Assembly: GCF_003938655.1 (NCBI RefSeq)
Contig: NZ_RJJT01000009.1
Coordinates: 186,001 to 250,000, forward strand
Direction of reading: 5' to 3'
Origin: Rhizobium pisi
Lineage (GTDB): Bacteria > Pseudomonadota > Alphaproteobacteria > Rhizobiales > Rhizobiaceae
DNA: 64,000 nt
A program made the position numbers and the translations under genes. Position 1 is the stretch's first letter. Each line of letters opens with the position of its first letter. Under the pieces are notes generated by a model. It was not told the origin of the DNA, did no database searches, and worked only from the letters and a program-made list of their open reading frames with translations. Positions 1 to 8,401 of the stretch are shown here, piece after piece.

Positions 1-2966
1 TGGAAAGCCTGACCGGCCGTTTCGAAGAAACCGGATCGCGGGTGGAATCCGGCCTTGCGGCGATCGAGAACCGCATCCGCGACGGCGTCGGCGGCGTTGC
101 CGAAAAGGTCGAAGCGGTGAGTGGTCAGCTCTCCGGCGTGCTTTCCGACGGCATTTCCCGCCTCGGCGCGCTGAGCGACGACACCACACGGCGTATTTCG
201 GCCACGCTCGAAGGCAGTGCCGCGACCCTCACCCAGGCGATCGACAGCCGCACCGCCAATCTGGCCGAAACGCTGGACAGCCGCTCCACCACGCTGACGG
301 GCGCCATCGAGGGCCGCACGGCAAGCCTCGGCGAAACCCTGGATCGCGGCAATGCACGCATCGAGGAACGCCTCTCCACCATGGACCGCGCCCTGACCAT
401 CGGCCTCGATGCGGTCAACCGCACCATCGAAGGCAAGGCCGCCGGTCTCGCCTCGACGCTGCGCAGCGCAGTTGCCGAAGCCGCCCAGGGAATGGAAGGC
501 GAAGCGACGAGAACCACCGAACTGCTTGGCAAAACTGGCCAGCAATTCGCCGAGGACCTCAACGCCAAAAGCGACGAATTCACGCGCACCATGGATGAGC
601 GCTCCTCGCAGATCGTCACCCGCGTGTCGGAAGCGCAAAACCGACTGGCAAGCCAGGCCGCTGCCGTCGCGCAGACCTTCTCGGAAGCCGGCAACGCCAT
701 CGTCAACAAGGTCGCCGAAGCCGAAACCATCGTCGGCACCCAGGTCAACGCCATCTCCAAGGTGCTGTCGGATGCCGGCCAGTCGCTGGAAACCCGCGGC
801 AACGCCATCCGCTCGACGCTCTCGGGCGCCGGCAGCGAGATTTCCGCCACCATGGCCGATGTCGACCGGGCGCTCGAAGCCCGCAGCAGCGCCATCCGCT
901 CCAATCTCGAAGAACGAGCCCGCGAGATCGATACGACGCTCTCCGACATCGACCGGGCGCTCGAAGCGCGCGGCAACTCGATCCGCACGGTGCTCGATGA
1001 GCGCACCCGCGACCTCAACTCGATGCTCGCTGGCCGCTCGGTCGAACTGACGCGCATCCTCGACGAGACCGCCCGCCCGATCCTCGATCGCTACACGGAT
1101 GCCGGCGAGCAGGCCGCCGCCCGCATCACCGCGGCCGCCAACCTCAGCGCCGACCGTCTGCGTGCCGAAAACGAAGCGCTTGCCAGCGCCGTTGCCGCCC
1201 GCACCGAAAATGTTGCCAATGCCGTCAGCGCCATCGAGAACAGCCTGGTCGCCAACGTCAACGGCCTCGTCGAGCGCATGTCGGAAAGCAGTGCGGCGAT
1301 GGCGATGATGATGAACCGTGCCGCGGAGCAACTGACGAGCGTCGATGGCCGTCTCGGCGACACCACCACGCGCTTTGCCGACTCTGCCACGAAGGCCGCC
1401 GAAATGGTCTCGGCCTCTACCAGGCTTCTCGAAGGCAAGGTCGATCGCCTCTCCGACATTTCGGGCCAGACGCTCGCACAGGTCGGGGGCATCATCGGCC
1501 GCTTCGACGAACACTCCAAGGTCCTGACGCAGGCCTCGCAGCTTCTCGGCGCCGCCCAGTCCAACCTCGCCTCGACGCTCGAAGAGCGCGAAAGCGCGCT
1601 GCAGACGCTCTCTGTCGGCCTCGTTACGCGCTCCGCAGAGATCGAAAAGACCATGCTCGGCCTCGGCAGCATGATCGAGACAGTGTTCGAGCGGGCAGAG
1701 CAGCGCTCCAACCAGGTCACCGGCAATCTGCGCCAGGGCGTACAATCCTCCTTCACCGATATTGGCCGCATTCTCACCGAAACCGAGAAGCGCGCCCAGG
1801 AGGCGGCCGAGACGATGCGCGAGGCGATCACTCGGGCAGGCGACGAGGCCAATACGACGATCGACGGAACCTTCGCCAATGTCGAACGCCGCTCCGGCGA
1901 TCTCTCCAACCGTATTCGCGGCGGTCTTACTGCCTCGCTGTCGGAAGTCGAGCGTATGCTCGGCGAAGCCGGCCGTGCCTCGGACGGCGCCGCCCAGCAC
2001 ATGCGCGAGGCGCTGCGCGAAGCGGTGGAAGATGCAGTCGGCCGCTTCTCCGGCGCCACCGAAGATATCCGTCGCTCTGCCGCCGATATCCGCAACGAGC
2101 TCGACGCCACCCGCGCCGAACTGAAGCGAGGCGCCTTCGACCTTCCCGAGGAAGCCAAGGAAAGCGCCTCGGCCATGCGCCGGGCGGTCGCGGAGCAGAT
2201 CAAGGCGCTGCAGGATATCTCCCAGCTCGTCGGCCGCACCAGCCAGCAGCTCGAGATCTCCGAACCCGCCGCTCGCTCGCTCGCCCAGGCCCAGCCGGCC
2301 CCGCGTCCCGCCCAGCCGGCCGCAGCCCAGCCGCAGCAGCCGGCTGCCCGCCCGCCGATCGAAGCGACGGGCCTGCGCGGAACGATCGCGCCGTCAGCAC
2401 CGGTTGCCGCTCCCCAGCGCCCCGCCCCGCAGCCGGCACCCGCGCGCCAGGAAACAGCTCGCCAGGAGCCGGCCCATCCGGAAAGCGGCGGCTGGATCAG
2501 CGATCTGCTGCGCGGCGCATCGCGAGAAGAAGCCGCCGAAGAGGCGCCCGCCCGCGCCCCGGCCCGCCCGGCCGAAACGGCCGCACCCACCGCGCGCAGC
2601 AACGACGCTCGCAATCCGCGCCACGTCGTCGAATCGCTGAATTCGCTGTCGGTCGATATCGCCCGTGCCATCGATCACGATGCCTCGGTCGATCTCTGGC
2701 GCCGTTATCAGCGCGGCGAACGCGACGTCTTCACCCGTCGCCTCTACACGCTGAAGGGCCAGCAGACCTTCGACGAGATCAAGCGCAAATACGACCGCGA
2801 ACCGGAGTTCCGCACCGCCGTCGATCGCTATATCGGTGATTTCGAAAAGCTGCTCGCCGACGTCGCCCGCACCGATCCGAACCGGACGGTGACGCAGTCC
2901 TACCTCACCTCGGATACGGGCAAGGTCTACACCATGCTCGCCCACGCAGCGGGCAGGCTCAGCTGA
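1..2966 (+). CDS. Giant coiled-coil growth-pole protein (GPR/RgsE-like, apolipoprotein-like), C-terminal part
   Basis: The reading frame is open from the first base, so the 5' end lies outside the window; only about 985 codons are seen. Most of it is Ala/Ser/Arg/Glu-rich amphipathic helix with degenerate repeats (units around LEARxxxIR and DIDRALEAR at residues 265-320 counted from the in-frame GTG at 42), the pattern annotated as apolipoprotein- or kinesin-like. A Pro/Ala/Gln-rich linker (about 750-860) leads to a compact, charged C-terminal domain of about 110 residues. Large proteins of this build in Agrobacterium (GPR) and Sinorhizobium (RgsE) form a ring at the growing pole. The identity is inferred from architecture, not alignment. 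A hairpin follows the stop. Confidence 0.62.
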   Translation, partial: ESLTGRFEETGSRVESGLAAIENRIRDGVGGVAEKVEAVSGQLSGVLSDGISRLGALSDDTTRRISATLEGSAATLTQAIDSRTANLAETLDSRSTTLTGAIEGRTASLGETLDRGNARIEERLSTMDRALTIGLDAVNRTIEGKAAGLASTLRSAVAEAAQGMEGEATRTTELLGKTGQQFAEDLNAKSDEFTRTMDERSSQIVTRVSEAQNRLASQAAAVAQTFSEAGNAIVNKVAEAETIVGTQVNAISKVLSDAGQSLETRGNAIRSTLSGAGSEISATMADVDRALEARSSAIRSNLEERAREIDTTLSDIDRALEARGNSIRTVLDERTRDLNSMLAGRSVELTRILDETARPILDRYTDAGEQAAARITAAANLSADRLRAENEALASAVAARTENVANAVSAIENSLVANVNGLVERMSESSAAMAMMMNRAAEQLTSVDGRLGDTTTRFADSATKAAEMVSASTRLLEGKVDRLSDISGQTLAQVGGIIGRFDEHSKVLTQASQLLGAAQSNLASTLEERESALQTLSVGLVTRSAEIEKTMLGLGSMIETVFERAEQRSNQVTGNLRQGVQSSFTDIGRILTETEKRAQEAAETMREAITRAGDEANTTIDGTFANVERRSGDLSNRIRGGLTASLSEVERMLGEAGRASDGAAQHMREALREAVEDAVGRFSGATEDIRRSAADIRNELDATRAELKRGAFDLPEEAKESASAMRRAVAEQIKALQDISQLVGRTSQQLEISEPAARSLAQAQPAPRPAQPAAAQPQQPAARPPIEATGLRGTIAPSAPVAAPQRPAPQPAPARQETARQEPAHPESGGWISDLLRGASREEAAEEAPARAPARPAETAAPTARSNDARNPRHVVESLNSLSVDIARAIDHDASVDLWRRYQRGERDVFTRRLYTLKGQQTFDEIKRKYDREPEFRTAVDRYIGDFEKLLADVARTDPNRTVTQSYLTSDTGKVYTMLAHAAGRLS

Positions 2967-3008
2967 GCCTGCTTATAACAAGCGATCTCAGGCGAAACGA
3001 ATTGAACA

Positions 3009-3045
3009 GAAAGCCGCCGCGCACATGTCAGGCGGCTTTCGTTCG
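3009..3045 (+). terminator. Rho-independent-type terminator
   Basis: Perfect 10-base stem GAAAGCCGCC / GGCGGCTTTC (3009-3018 and 3031-3040) with a 12-base loop, starting about 40 bases after the stop of the coiled-coil gene. The run after the stem (GTTCG) is only weakly T-rich. Confidence 0.7.
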
Positions 3046-3089
3046 TCGCAAGACCGCGACCGCGAGCCATCCTGATTGAGGCATCAGAA

Positions 3090-3650
3090 ATGACCAAGGC
3101 CCTGCTGATCATCGATGTGCAGAATGCTATTCTCTCCGGAAAAGCCACGCCGGAGCGCCAGCCGCATGTCGATGCCGCACTCGATGAGACTGTCGCTCGG
3201 CTTGCATCGCTCCAGGAAAAGGCGAGGCGGACGGGCGTGCCCGTCGTGCTGGTGCAACATGACGGCGACAGCAGCCATCGGTTGGCCGTCGGCACGGAAG
3301 GATGGGCTCTGCGCGAGGAGATTGCTCCGCGACAAGGCGAAGTCGTCGTCCACAAGAAAAGCGCCGACTCTTTCTTCGAGACCGATCTAGCCGAACGCCT
3401 GAACGAACGGTCGGTCACCCACCTCATCATCGGCGGCTGCATGTCGCAGTTCTGCGTCGACACGACGGTCAGACGCGCCGTTTTCCTCGGATATGACGTA
3501 ACGCTGATTGCCGATGGTCACACCACGGGCGATACGGCGACCCTCACCTTCTCAGAGATTATCGCCCACCACAATGAAACGCTCGACGGTTTTGACGCAG
3601 GCAAGGCAGCGGTAGAAATCCGCCCCACCGCCGACATTGCCTTTTCATAA
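3090..3650 (+). CDS. Isochorismatase-like cysteine hydrolase
   Basis: A 186-residue single-domain member of the isochorismatase-like hydrolase superfamily. The triad can be placed by motif: Asp9 in LLIIDVQN, Lys90 in the HKKSADSFF segment, and nucleophile Cys122 in GGCMSQFCVDTT, followed by the usual TTVRRA helix. Family members hydrolyse amides or vinyl ethers (nicotinamidase, isochorismatase, ureidoacrylate hydrolase). Nothing in the neighbourhood fixes the substrate, so only the fold and chemistry are claimed. It probably has its own promoter, since a terminator lies just upstream, and it converges with the kinase gene on the other strand. Confidence 0.85.
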   Translation: MTKALLIIDVQNAILSGKATPERQPHVDAALDETVARLASLQEKARRTGVPVVLVQHDGDSSHRLAVGTEGWALREEIAPRQGEVVVHKKSADSFFETDLAERLNERSVTHLIIGGCMSQFCVDTTVRRAVFLGYDVTLIADGHTTGDTATLTFSEIIAHHNETLDGFDAGKAAVEIRPTADIAFS

Positions 3651-3718
3651 AGCTCCAGCAGGCACAGCCGCAGCGAGCAGAAGAGGAATCCCTCGGCACG
3701 CCCCACAAAAAATAGACA

Positions 3719-4237
3719 TCAAATCGGAAGCGGGCGATCAATCCCCAGTCTGACGATCAACGCGTCGACGATCTCCTGCGTATCCTTCGCAGCCGTATCG
3801 ACTGTGATGGGCCTATTCCCCCAGTCGTCGTATACTCGGTCGACGACTTGCTGCCACGTCGGTTTGATAAGACCTTCGACGTCGGTTTTCCGCGTCTCGA
3901 CCCGGTGGCGATGCTCGATCTTGTCGGAACAGATCACCTCGATTTCGACCGCGGTCACACCGGATCGCGCCGCCACCGCCAGCCAGGCGTCGCGGGTTAT
4001 CTCCAATGGATTGACCGAGTCTGCGATCACGACGCTGCCGAGAGTGAGGTTATCCTCCGCAACCCCATAAGCGACGACATAACCTGCCGGGCCGATGTCT
4101 ATTGAAGGATCGCCTGACGCTCTGATCGCCTGCTCGATCGTGTCGACCCTCACATGCACGGCTCCCAGCCGTCTCGCGAGCGCGCGGGCAACGGTCGTTT
4201 TTCCGCTACCCGGCAACCCACCAAGAATAATCAACAT
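3719..4237 (-). CDS. Small P-loop kinase-like ATPase
   Basis: A 172-residue protein with an N-terminal Walker A motif GLPGSGKT (residues 7-14) and the general layout of small-molecule kinases of the AAA_33/gluconokinase/chloramphenicol-phosphotransferase type: P-loop, a strand ending in HVRVDTIEQ, then a basic RHRVETRK lid-like stretch. The start at 4237 is preceded by GGAGTGA with 7-base spacing. The substrate is unknown. Convergent with the isochorismatase-like gene and co-directional with the synthetase-like gene upstream, from which a hairpin at 4322-4343 separates it. Confidence 0.78.
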   Translation of the reverse strand: MLIILGGLPGSGKTTVARALARRLGAVHVRVDTIEQAIRASGDPSIDIGPAGYVVAYGVAEDNLTLGSVVIADSVNPLEITRDAWLAVAARSGVTAVEIEVICSDKIEHRHRVETRKTDVEGLIKPTWQQVVDRVYDDWGNRPITVDTAAKDTQEIVDALIVRLGIDRPLPI

Positions 4238-4321
4238 GGTCTGTCACTCCATCATGAATCTGCGCCGGCGCTTCAACGGCCTCTTCCTTTGTAGGGAAAC
4301 GCCGGCGAGAAAAGAAGAGAG

Positions 4322-4343
4322 CCGGGGCCGCTAAGCGGCCCGG
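4322..4343 (-). terminator. Rho-independent-type terminator of the synthetase-like gene
   Basis: Very GC-rich stem CCGGGCCGC / GCGGCCCCGG (minus strand, one bulged base, TTA loop) followed on the minus strand by a pyrimidine/T-rich run (CTCTCTTCTTTTC). It lies about 12 bases after the stop of the 4355-5260 gene. Confidence 0.7.
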
Positions 4344-4354
4344 TTCCCCACGCT

Positions 4355-5260
4355 CTATCGATCGGACGCTATGTTCCAGTTATAGACGCACCGGTCGAGA
4401 CCGATGGCGATTTCGAGCACGAGGACGTCGTGATCGACGGCCGCTCCCTTCTTGGGCTGCGACCGGTAGCGCTGCGGAAAGTCGGTGCGCCGCGAGATCG
4501 AGCAGACCTCCATCCACTTGTCGCCATTGTCGACCTCGATATCCATCGTTACCTCGGAATAGGCAGGCAGCCTGTCCGACGGGACGACCCGCGTCGGCAG
4601 ATGGATCAGCGACGCGATCATGCGGCGCACCGGCTCGAGGCAGGCGGCGTGATAGTCGTTGCCGCTGTCAGCTGTGAAGGCGCATTGGAATTCGAGCTGC
4701 CAGAACTCCTTCAGCCGCATGTGTTTCGTCGGCTGCTCCTGCTCGCGGCGGTAAGACCTGCCCGCCTGCCAGACGCAGAGCGGCAGCCGCGTCTTCGAGT
4801 GATTTCCGAGAACATGCTGCATATAGGCATAAGTCGACGGCGTCGTCTCCGGCCTCAGCACAAGCGCGGTATCGCTGATGGAAAGCTGTTCCTGCACCCA
4901 GATATCGGCGTTGGAATAGGCGCTGGAAACCAAGGCCCGCGGCATCAGCGCCGGCGCCTCGACCCTTCTGACATCCCAGGCCGCATTGGCGGATCTGAGA
5001 AAGCTGCGAACCTCTTGCGAGAAGAAGTCGATCATATGATCGCGCAGACGGATTTCGCGCTCCTCCCAATGGACGAGCGAATTGACATGATAAAGATTGA
5101 GCACGGTGCCTGTCTCCCTGGCAACCTTGATTGGCGTGGTGAGGGGCTTTACGTCCAGCAGCGCGCCGGACGCCGATTGCGCCCGCGCGTCACAGCAGGA
5201 CGCGGAGACCTCGTCCGCCAAAAGCGCGCACGATCGCAGCCTGCAGGCAGGTGCGGTCAT
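4355..5260 (-). CDS. Orphan class II aminoacyl-tRNA synthetase-like catalytic core
   Basis: Up to 301 residues covering only a class II synthetase catalytic core of the Gly/Thr/Ser/Pro type. A motif-2-like segment is present (WQAGRSYRREQEQ, then MRLKEFWQLEF), then an EVCSISRRTDFPQRY segment as in GlyRS/SerRS, and a motif-3-like GLDRCVYN near the C-terminus that keeps its Arg. There is no anticodon-binding or editing domain, so it is unlikely to be a housekeeping synthetase. It may aminoacylate something other than tRNA or be a synthetase-like enzyme. The first ~35 residues are Cys/Ala-rich and poorly structured and no good Shine-Dalgarno precedes 5260, so the true start may be further in. Confidence 0.68.
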   Translation of the reverse strand: MTAPACRLRSCALLADEVSASCCDARAQSASGALLDVKPLTTPIKVARETGTVLNLYHVNSLVHWEEREIRLRDHMIDFFSQEVRSFLRSANAAWDVRRVEAPALMPRALVSSAYSNADIWVQEQLSISDTALVLRPETTPSTYAYMQHVLGNHSKTRLPLCVWQAGRSYRREQEQPTKHMRLKEFWQLEFQCAFTADSGNDYHAACLEPVRRMIASLIHLPTRVVPSDRLPAYSEVTMDIEVDNGDKWMEVCSISRRTDFPQRYRSQPKKGAAVDHDVLVLEIAIGLDRCVYNWNIASDR

Positions 5261-5474
5261 TGCGGGAGGAAGGCGCGCTTTTCAGGCTCATAGCGAATTC
5301 TCTACGTGCGGCGCGCATCATTGTCAAAACTGAAGACGGCGCAACGCTGGAAACCAGCTGTGGATGGTCTCTTTTTATTGCCCTCCGTCCTTCTTTTCGT
5401 CACAAACCTTTTCGATGCGCTACAATTAGGTGAACACTCATTCGACCGTGCAAACGATAGAGACAGCAACATTG

Positions 5475-6350
5475 ATGACCAAGACGATACCCAGCCTTCT
5501 TGCCGCAGCACTCTCATCGGCCTTCCTGCTCGGCGCTTTCTCGCTGGCTGAAGCGGGCCAGGCAAGTTTCGTGGTGGATGCGCAGTCAGGTCAGGTGCTT
5601 GAAGCCTCCAATCAGGACGAGCTGAACTATCCGGCGTCGCTGACCAAGATGATGACGCTCTATCTTGCCTTCGAAGCCCTGCACGAGGGACGCATGACGT
5701 GGGATCAGAAGCTCACCATGTCGGAAAACGCCGAGGGCAAGGAGCCCTTCAAGCTTGCCATCGGCGCCGGCCGCAAGGTGACGCTGCGTGAAGCGGTCGA
5801 AAGCATTGTCGTGCTGTCTGCCAATGATTCGGCTGTGGCGATTGCCGAGCAGCTTGGCGGCTCCGAAGAGGTTTTCGCCAAAGCGATGACCGACAAGGCG
5901 CACCAGCTCGGTATGAAGGATACGGTCTTCAAGAACCCGTCGGGCCTTCCCGATCCGGAGCAGGTCACGACGGCGCGCGATATGGCGACCCTCGGCGTTT
6001 CGCTGATGCGGGATTTCCCAGAGGAATTCAAACTCTTCTCCATGCGCGGTTTCCAGTTCCGTGGCATGAAGCTACGTGGCCACAACAATCTCATGTATCG
6101 CTATGACGGCGTCGACGGCATCAAGACCGGTTACACCGATGCCTCAGGCTATAATGTCGTGACATCTGCCCTGAAGGATGGCCGCCGCGTAGTCGGCGTC
6201 GTCATGGGCGAAAAAACCGCCAGCATCCGCGACGACAAGATGGCAGGCCTGCTCGACAGCTACCTGCCGTCGTCATCGGCCGCCACCGCTTCCGCAACCG
6301 CAGGCGGCCAGCCGGGCGCGACGATGACCGATACACAGCCGACGAAATAA
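5475..6350 (+). CDS. D-alanyl-D-alanine carboxypeptidase (PBP5/6-type, S11 family)
   Basis: Trims the terminal D-Ala from peptidoglycan stem peptides in the periplasm. From the ATG at 5475 the protein has 291 residues: a signal peptide (hydrophobic residues 5-25, likely cut near AEA-GQA), catalytic Ser55-Leu-Thr-Lys58, Ser115-Ala-Asn117 and the KTG triad at 217-219. It is shorter than classical PBP5: the beta-rich C-terminal domain and membrane anchor are replaced by a Ser/Ala/Thr-rich tail, so it is probably soluble or loosely attached. An upstream in-frame GTG at 5430 would add 15 residues that spoil the signal peptide. Convergent with the GGDEF gene, 14 bases apart. Confidence 0.9.
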   Translation: MTKTIPSLLAAALSSAFLLGAFSLAEAGQASFVVDAQSGQVLEASNQDELNYPASLTKMMTLYLAFEALHEGRMTWDQKLTMSENAEGKEPFKLAIGAGRKVTLREAVESIVVLSANDSAVAIAEQLGGSEEVFAKAMTDKAHQLGMKDTVFKNPSGLPDPEQVTTARDMATLGVSLMRDFPEEFKLFSMRGFQFRGMKLRGHNNLMYRYDGVDGIKTGYTDASGYNVVTSALKDGRRVVGVVMGEKTASIRDDKMAGLLDSYLPSSSAATASATAGGQPGATMTDTQPTK

Positions 6351-6364
6351 GTCGCTATCCCCGT

Positions 6365-7618
6365 CTATCGGAAAGCCACTTCCAGATGTTGCCGGTCTTG
6401 CGAAATCACCCTGCAACTCGTCTCGAAGCCTTCCCCTTTGATGGCGAGAATGAATTCCGGGGGAATGCCTGCCGTATTCGAGACTGAAAGGCCGGCACTC
6501 TCCGAACCGAGGGATTTGACGGTGCAGTCGATGGTCGAGCGCCGGTCGTTGAACATGATCGAGCCCGCCTTCAGCACCCGCCGTCGAGCGCCGATGGCAT
6601 GATCGGCATGAATCGAACTCCAGGACATGCAGCGATTCCGTCCGCCGTGCTTTGCCTGATACATGGCGGCATCCGCCTGGGCGAGCAGGGTCTCGATATC
6701 CTTGCTGACAATAGAAAGAGCCGATGTTCCAAGGCTGGCCGTGACATTCAGAGCGCCATGATCGCCGAAAATGGGTTCAGAGGCGATGGCGGCTCGGAGC
6801 TTTTCGGCGACCGCGGCCGCTCCTTCCCGATCGACATGCGGAAGGATGACGGCGAATTCCTCGCCACCGATACGGCCAAACAGATCGCCGACACGAAGGA
6901 CCGTCTTGCAGATCGAGGCGACGGCCTTCAGAACCTCGTCACCGGCGGCATGTCCGTGCGTATCGTTCACCTGCTTGAAATGGTCGATATCGAAGACGAT
7001 GCATGAAAGATCATGCTGGTGCCGCAAGGCGAGCGAAATCAGCTGATCGGCTTCCTGCTTGAAGGCGCGGCGCGTCATCGCCTCCGTCAGGCCGTCGGTG
7101 GCGGCAGATTGCATGATCTCGATGCGGTCCATCGCAGCCCCCGCCAGTTCCGTGAGAATGGCGAGATCTTTGCTGTTGAACGATCTTGGCCTGCGGTCGA
7201 TCGCGCATACCGTTCCGATCATGTGCCCGGTCTTCGTTCTCAGCGGCACGCCGGCATAAAAGCGAATATGGCCCTCGCCCGTCACCGAAGGATGTTTCGA
7301 AAAGCGAAAATCCTTGGTGGCATCCAGCACGATAACAGGCTCGTCACAATCCACCACGCAGCGGCAGAACGTGTCTTCAAGCGATACCTCGTCGGCCGAA
7401 AAACCGGAGCAGGCCTTGTACCATTGCCGATGCGCATCGATCAGCGATACGATGCCGATGTCGACGGAGAATATCTGCTTTATCAGGCGTACGATCCGTT
7501 CGAAGCCTTCGTCCCTAGGCGTGTCGAGGAGATCGAGTTGTTGCAGCGCCGCCAGCCGATCATTTTCGCGCTGGATCGCTTCCGGTGACGATTTCCCGAA
7601 TACTCGCGCAACCACCAT
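6365..7618 (-). CDS. GAF-GGDEF diguanylate cyclase with C-terminal PilZ-like domain
   Basis: 417 residues from the ATG at 7618, which has AGGAGA about 8 bases upstream. A GAF sensor domain (about 35-170) precedes a GGDEF domain (172-332) with an intact GGEEF active loop at 251-255 and a canonical inhibitory I-site R242-VG-D245 exactly five residues before it. The last ~70 residues (RRRVLKAG, then DCTVKSLGSESAGL) resemble a PilZ domain, although the D/NxSxxG motif is imperfect. The predicted role is synthesis of cyclic di-GMP in response to a GAF ligand with product feedback. Cytoplasmic: no signal peptide or membrane segment in this start. Confidence 0.85.
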   Translation of the reverse strand: MVVARVFGKSSPEAIQRENDRLAALQQLDLLDTPRDEGFERIVRLIKQIFSVDIGIVSLIDAHRQWYKACSGFSADEVSLEDTFCRCVVDCDEPVIVLDATKDFRFSKHPSVTGEGHIRFYAGVPLRTKTGHMIGTVCAIDRRPRSFNSKDLAILTELAGAAMDRIEIMQSAATDGLTEAMTRRAFKQEADQLISLALRHQHDLSCIVFDIDHFKQVNDTHGHAAGDEVLKAVASICKTVLRVGDLFGRIGGEEFAVILPHVDREGAAAVAEKLRAAIASEPIFGDHGALNVTASLGTSALSIVSKDIETLLAQADAAMYQAKHGGRNRCMSWSSIHADHAIGARRRVLKAGSIMFNDRRSTIDCTVKSLGSESAGLSVSNTAGIPPEFILAIKGEGFETSCRVISQDRQHLEVAFR

Positions 7619-7764
7619 GCCGCATTCTCCTGAAATGGGACCATATGATGCGTTCCACAAATTCATGAAGAATTTGAATACGATGGCAGCCTTACGCCAC
7701 GGAGGCAAACATTTTCCGGATTTGACAACCCTCGATATTTGCGAGGCGGCCGCAGAATTCCAGT

Positions 7765-8376
7765 TCAGATTGAACGCAGCGTCCAGCTGACGATCTCGGA
7801 GACAACGGTGGAGAAGGCGCGGTCGAGACCCTTGACGAAGCCGTCATTACCACCGCCTGCCGGCGCCATGGCGCGGAACACCTTCTGGGCGCGCACGGAG
7901 CCGTTGCGGTCGTTGAGAATCTTGGCGGAGATTTCGACCACTGCCTGGTTGCCGCTCGAAGCGTCGATCTCGAAGGAACGGATATCGGTGACGACCTGGT
8001 AGTCGATCGCCAGTCCCTGCCCCGGCATGCCGACGCCGCCGAGTTTGCCGGAATTCTCGAAAGCCTCCACCAGCTTGGACTGCACCATGCGCGGCAGCTT
8101 GTCGCCCCATTGCGCGCGAGAGAGATACTGGATTTCCGAGGGCGAAACGCGGATCAGGATCTGCTCGCTGTCGAGCGCCTTCAGCGCCGTCGGGCCGGCA
8201 ATCAGGATCTGGCGGGATTTGGCCGCGGGTCCGTCGCCATCGACGGCGGCGGACAGGTCGTAGGTGTCGTTCTTGGCCGACGTGCCGCACCCGGAAAGGA
8301 TCAGCGCCGTCAGCGGCAGCGCGATCACCGTTCCCCTGATCCATGAACGGCGCGACAACAGATGCGATGCGACCAT
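7765..8376 (-). CDS. ABC-type transport auxiliary lipoprotein (PqiC/MCE-associated)
   Basis: A 203-residue lipoprotein: basic N-terminus, hydrophobic stretch and lipobox LSGC with Cys30 as the lipidation site. The mature part fits the ABC-type transport auxiliary lipoprotein family (PqiC/YmbA-like), usually outer-membrane partners of MCE transporters. It is the last gene of the four-gene operon, 25 bases after the MCE gene, which supports a role as the outer-membrane-side component of this lipid transporter. Confidence 0.85.
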   Translation of the reverse strand: MVASHLLSRRSWIRGTVIALPLTALILSGCGTSAKNDTYDLSAAVDGDGPAAKSRQILIAGPTALKALDSEQILIRVSPSEIQYLSRAQWGDKLPRMVQSKLVEAFENSGKLGGVGMPGQGLAIDYQVVTDIRSFEIDASSGNQAVVEISAKILNDRNGSVRAQKVFRAMAPAGGGNDGFVKGLDRAFSTVVSEIVSWTLRSI

Positions 8377-8401
8377 ATTAGGCTACCCCTGACTTCCCCT
8401 G

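Noticed and set aside
1091..2671. 526-codon antisense frame within the coiled-coil gene
   Set aside because: Ser/Arg/Ala-rich shadow created by codon bias of a repetitive coding region; no ribosome-binding site or motif.
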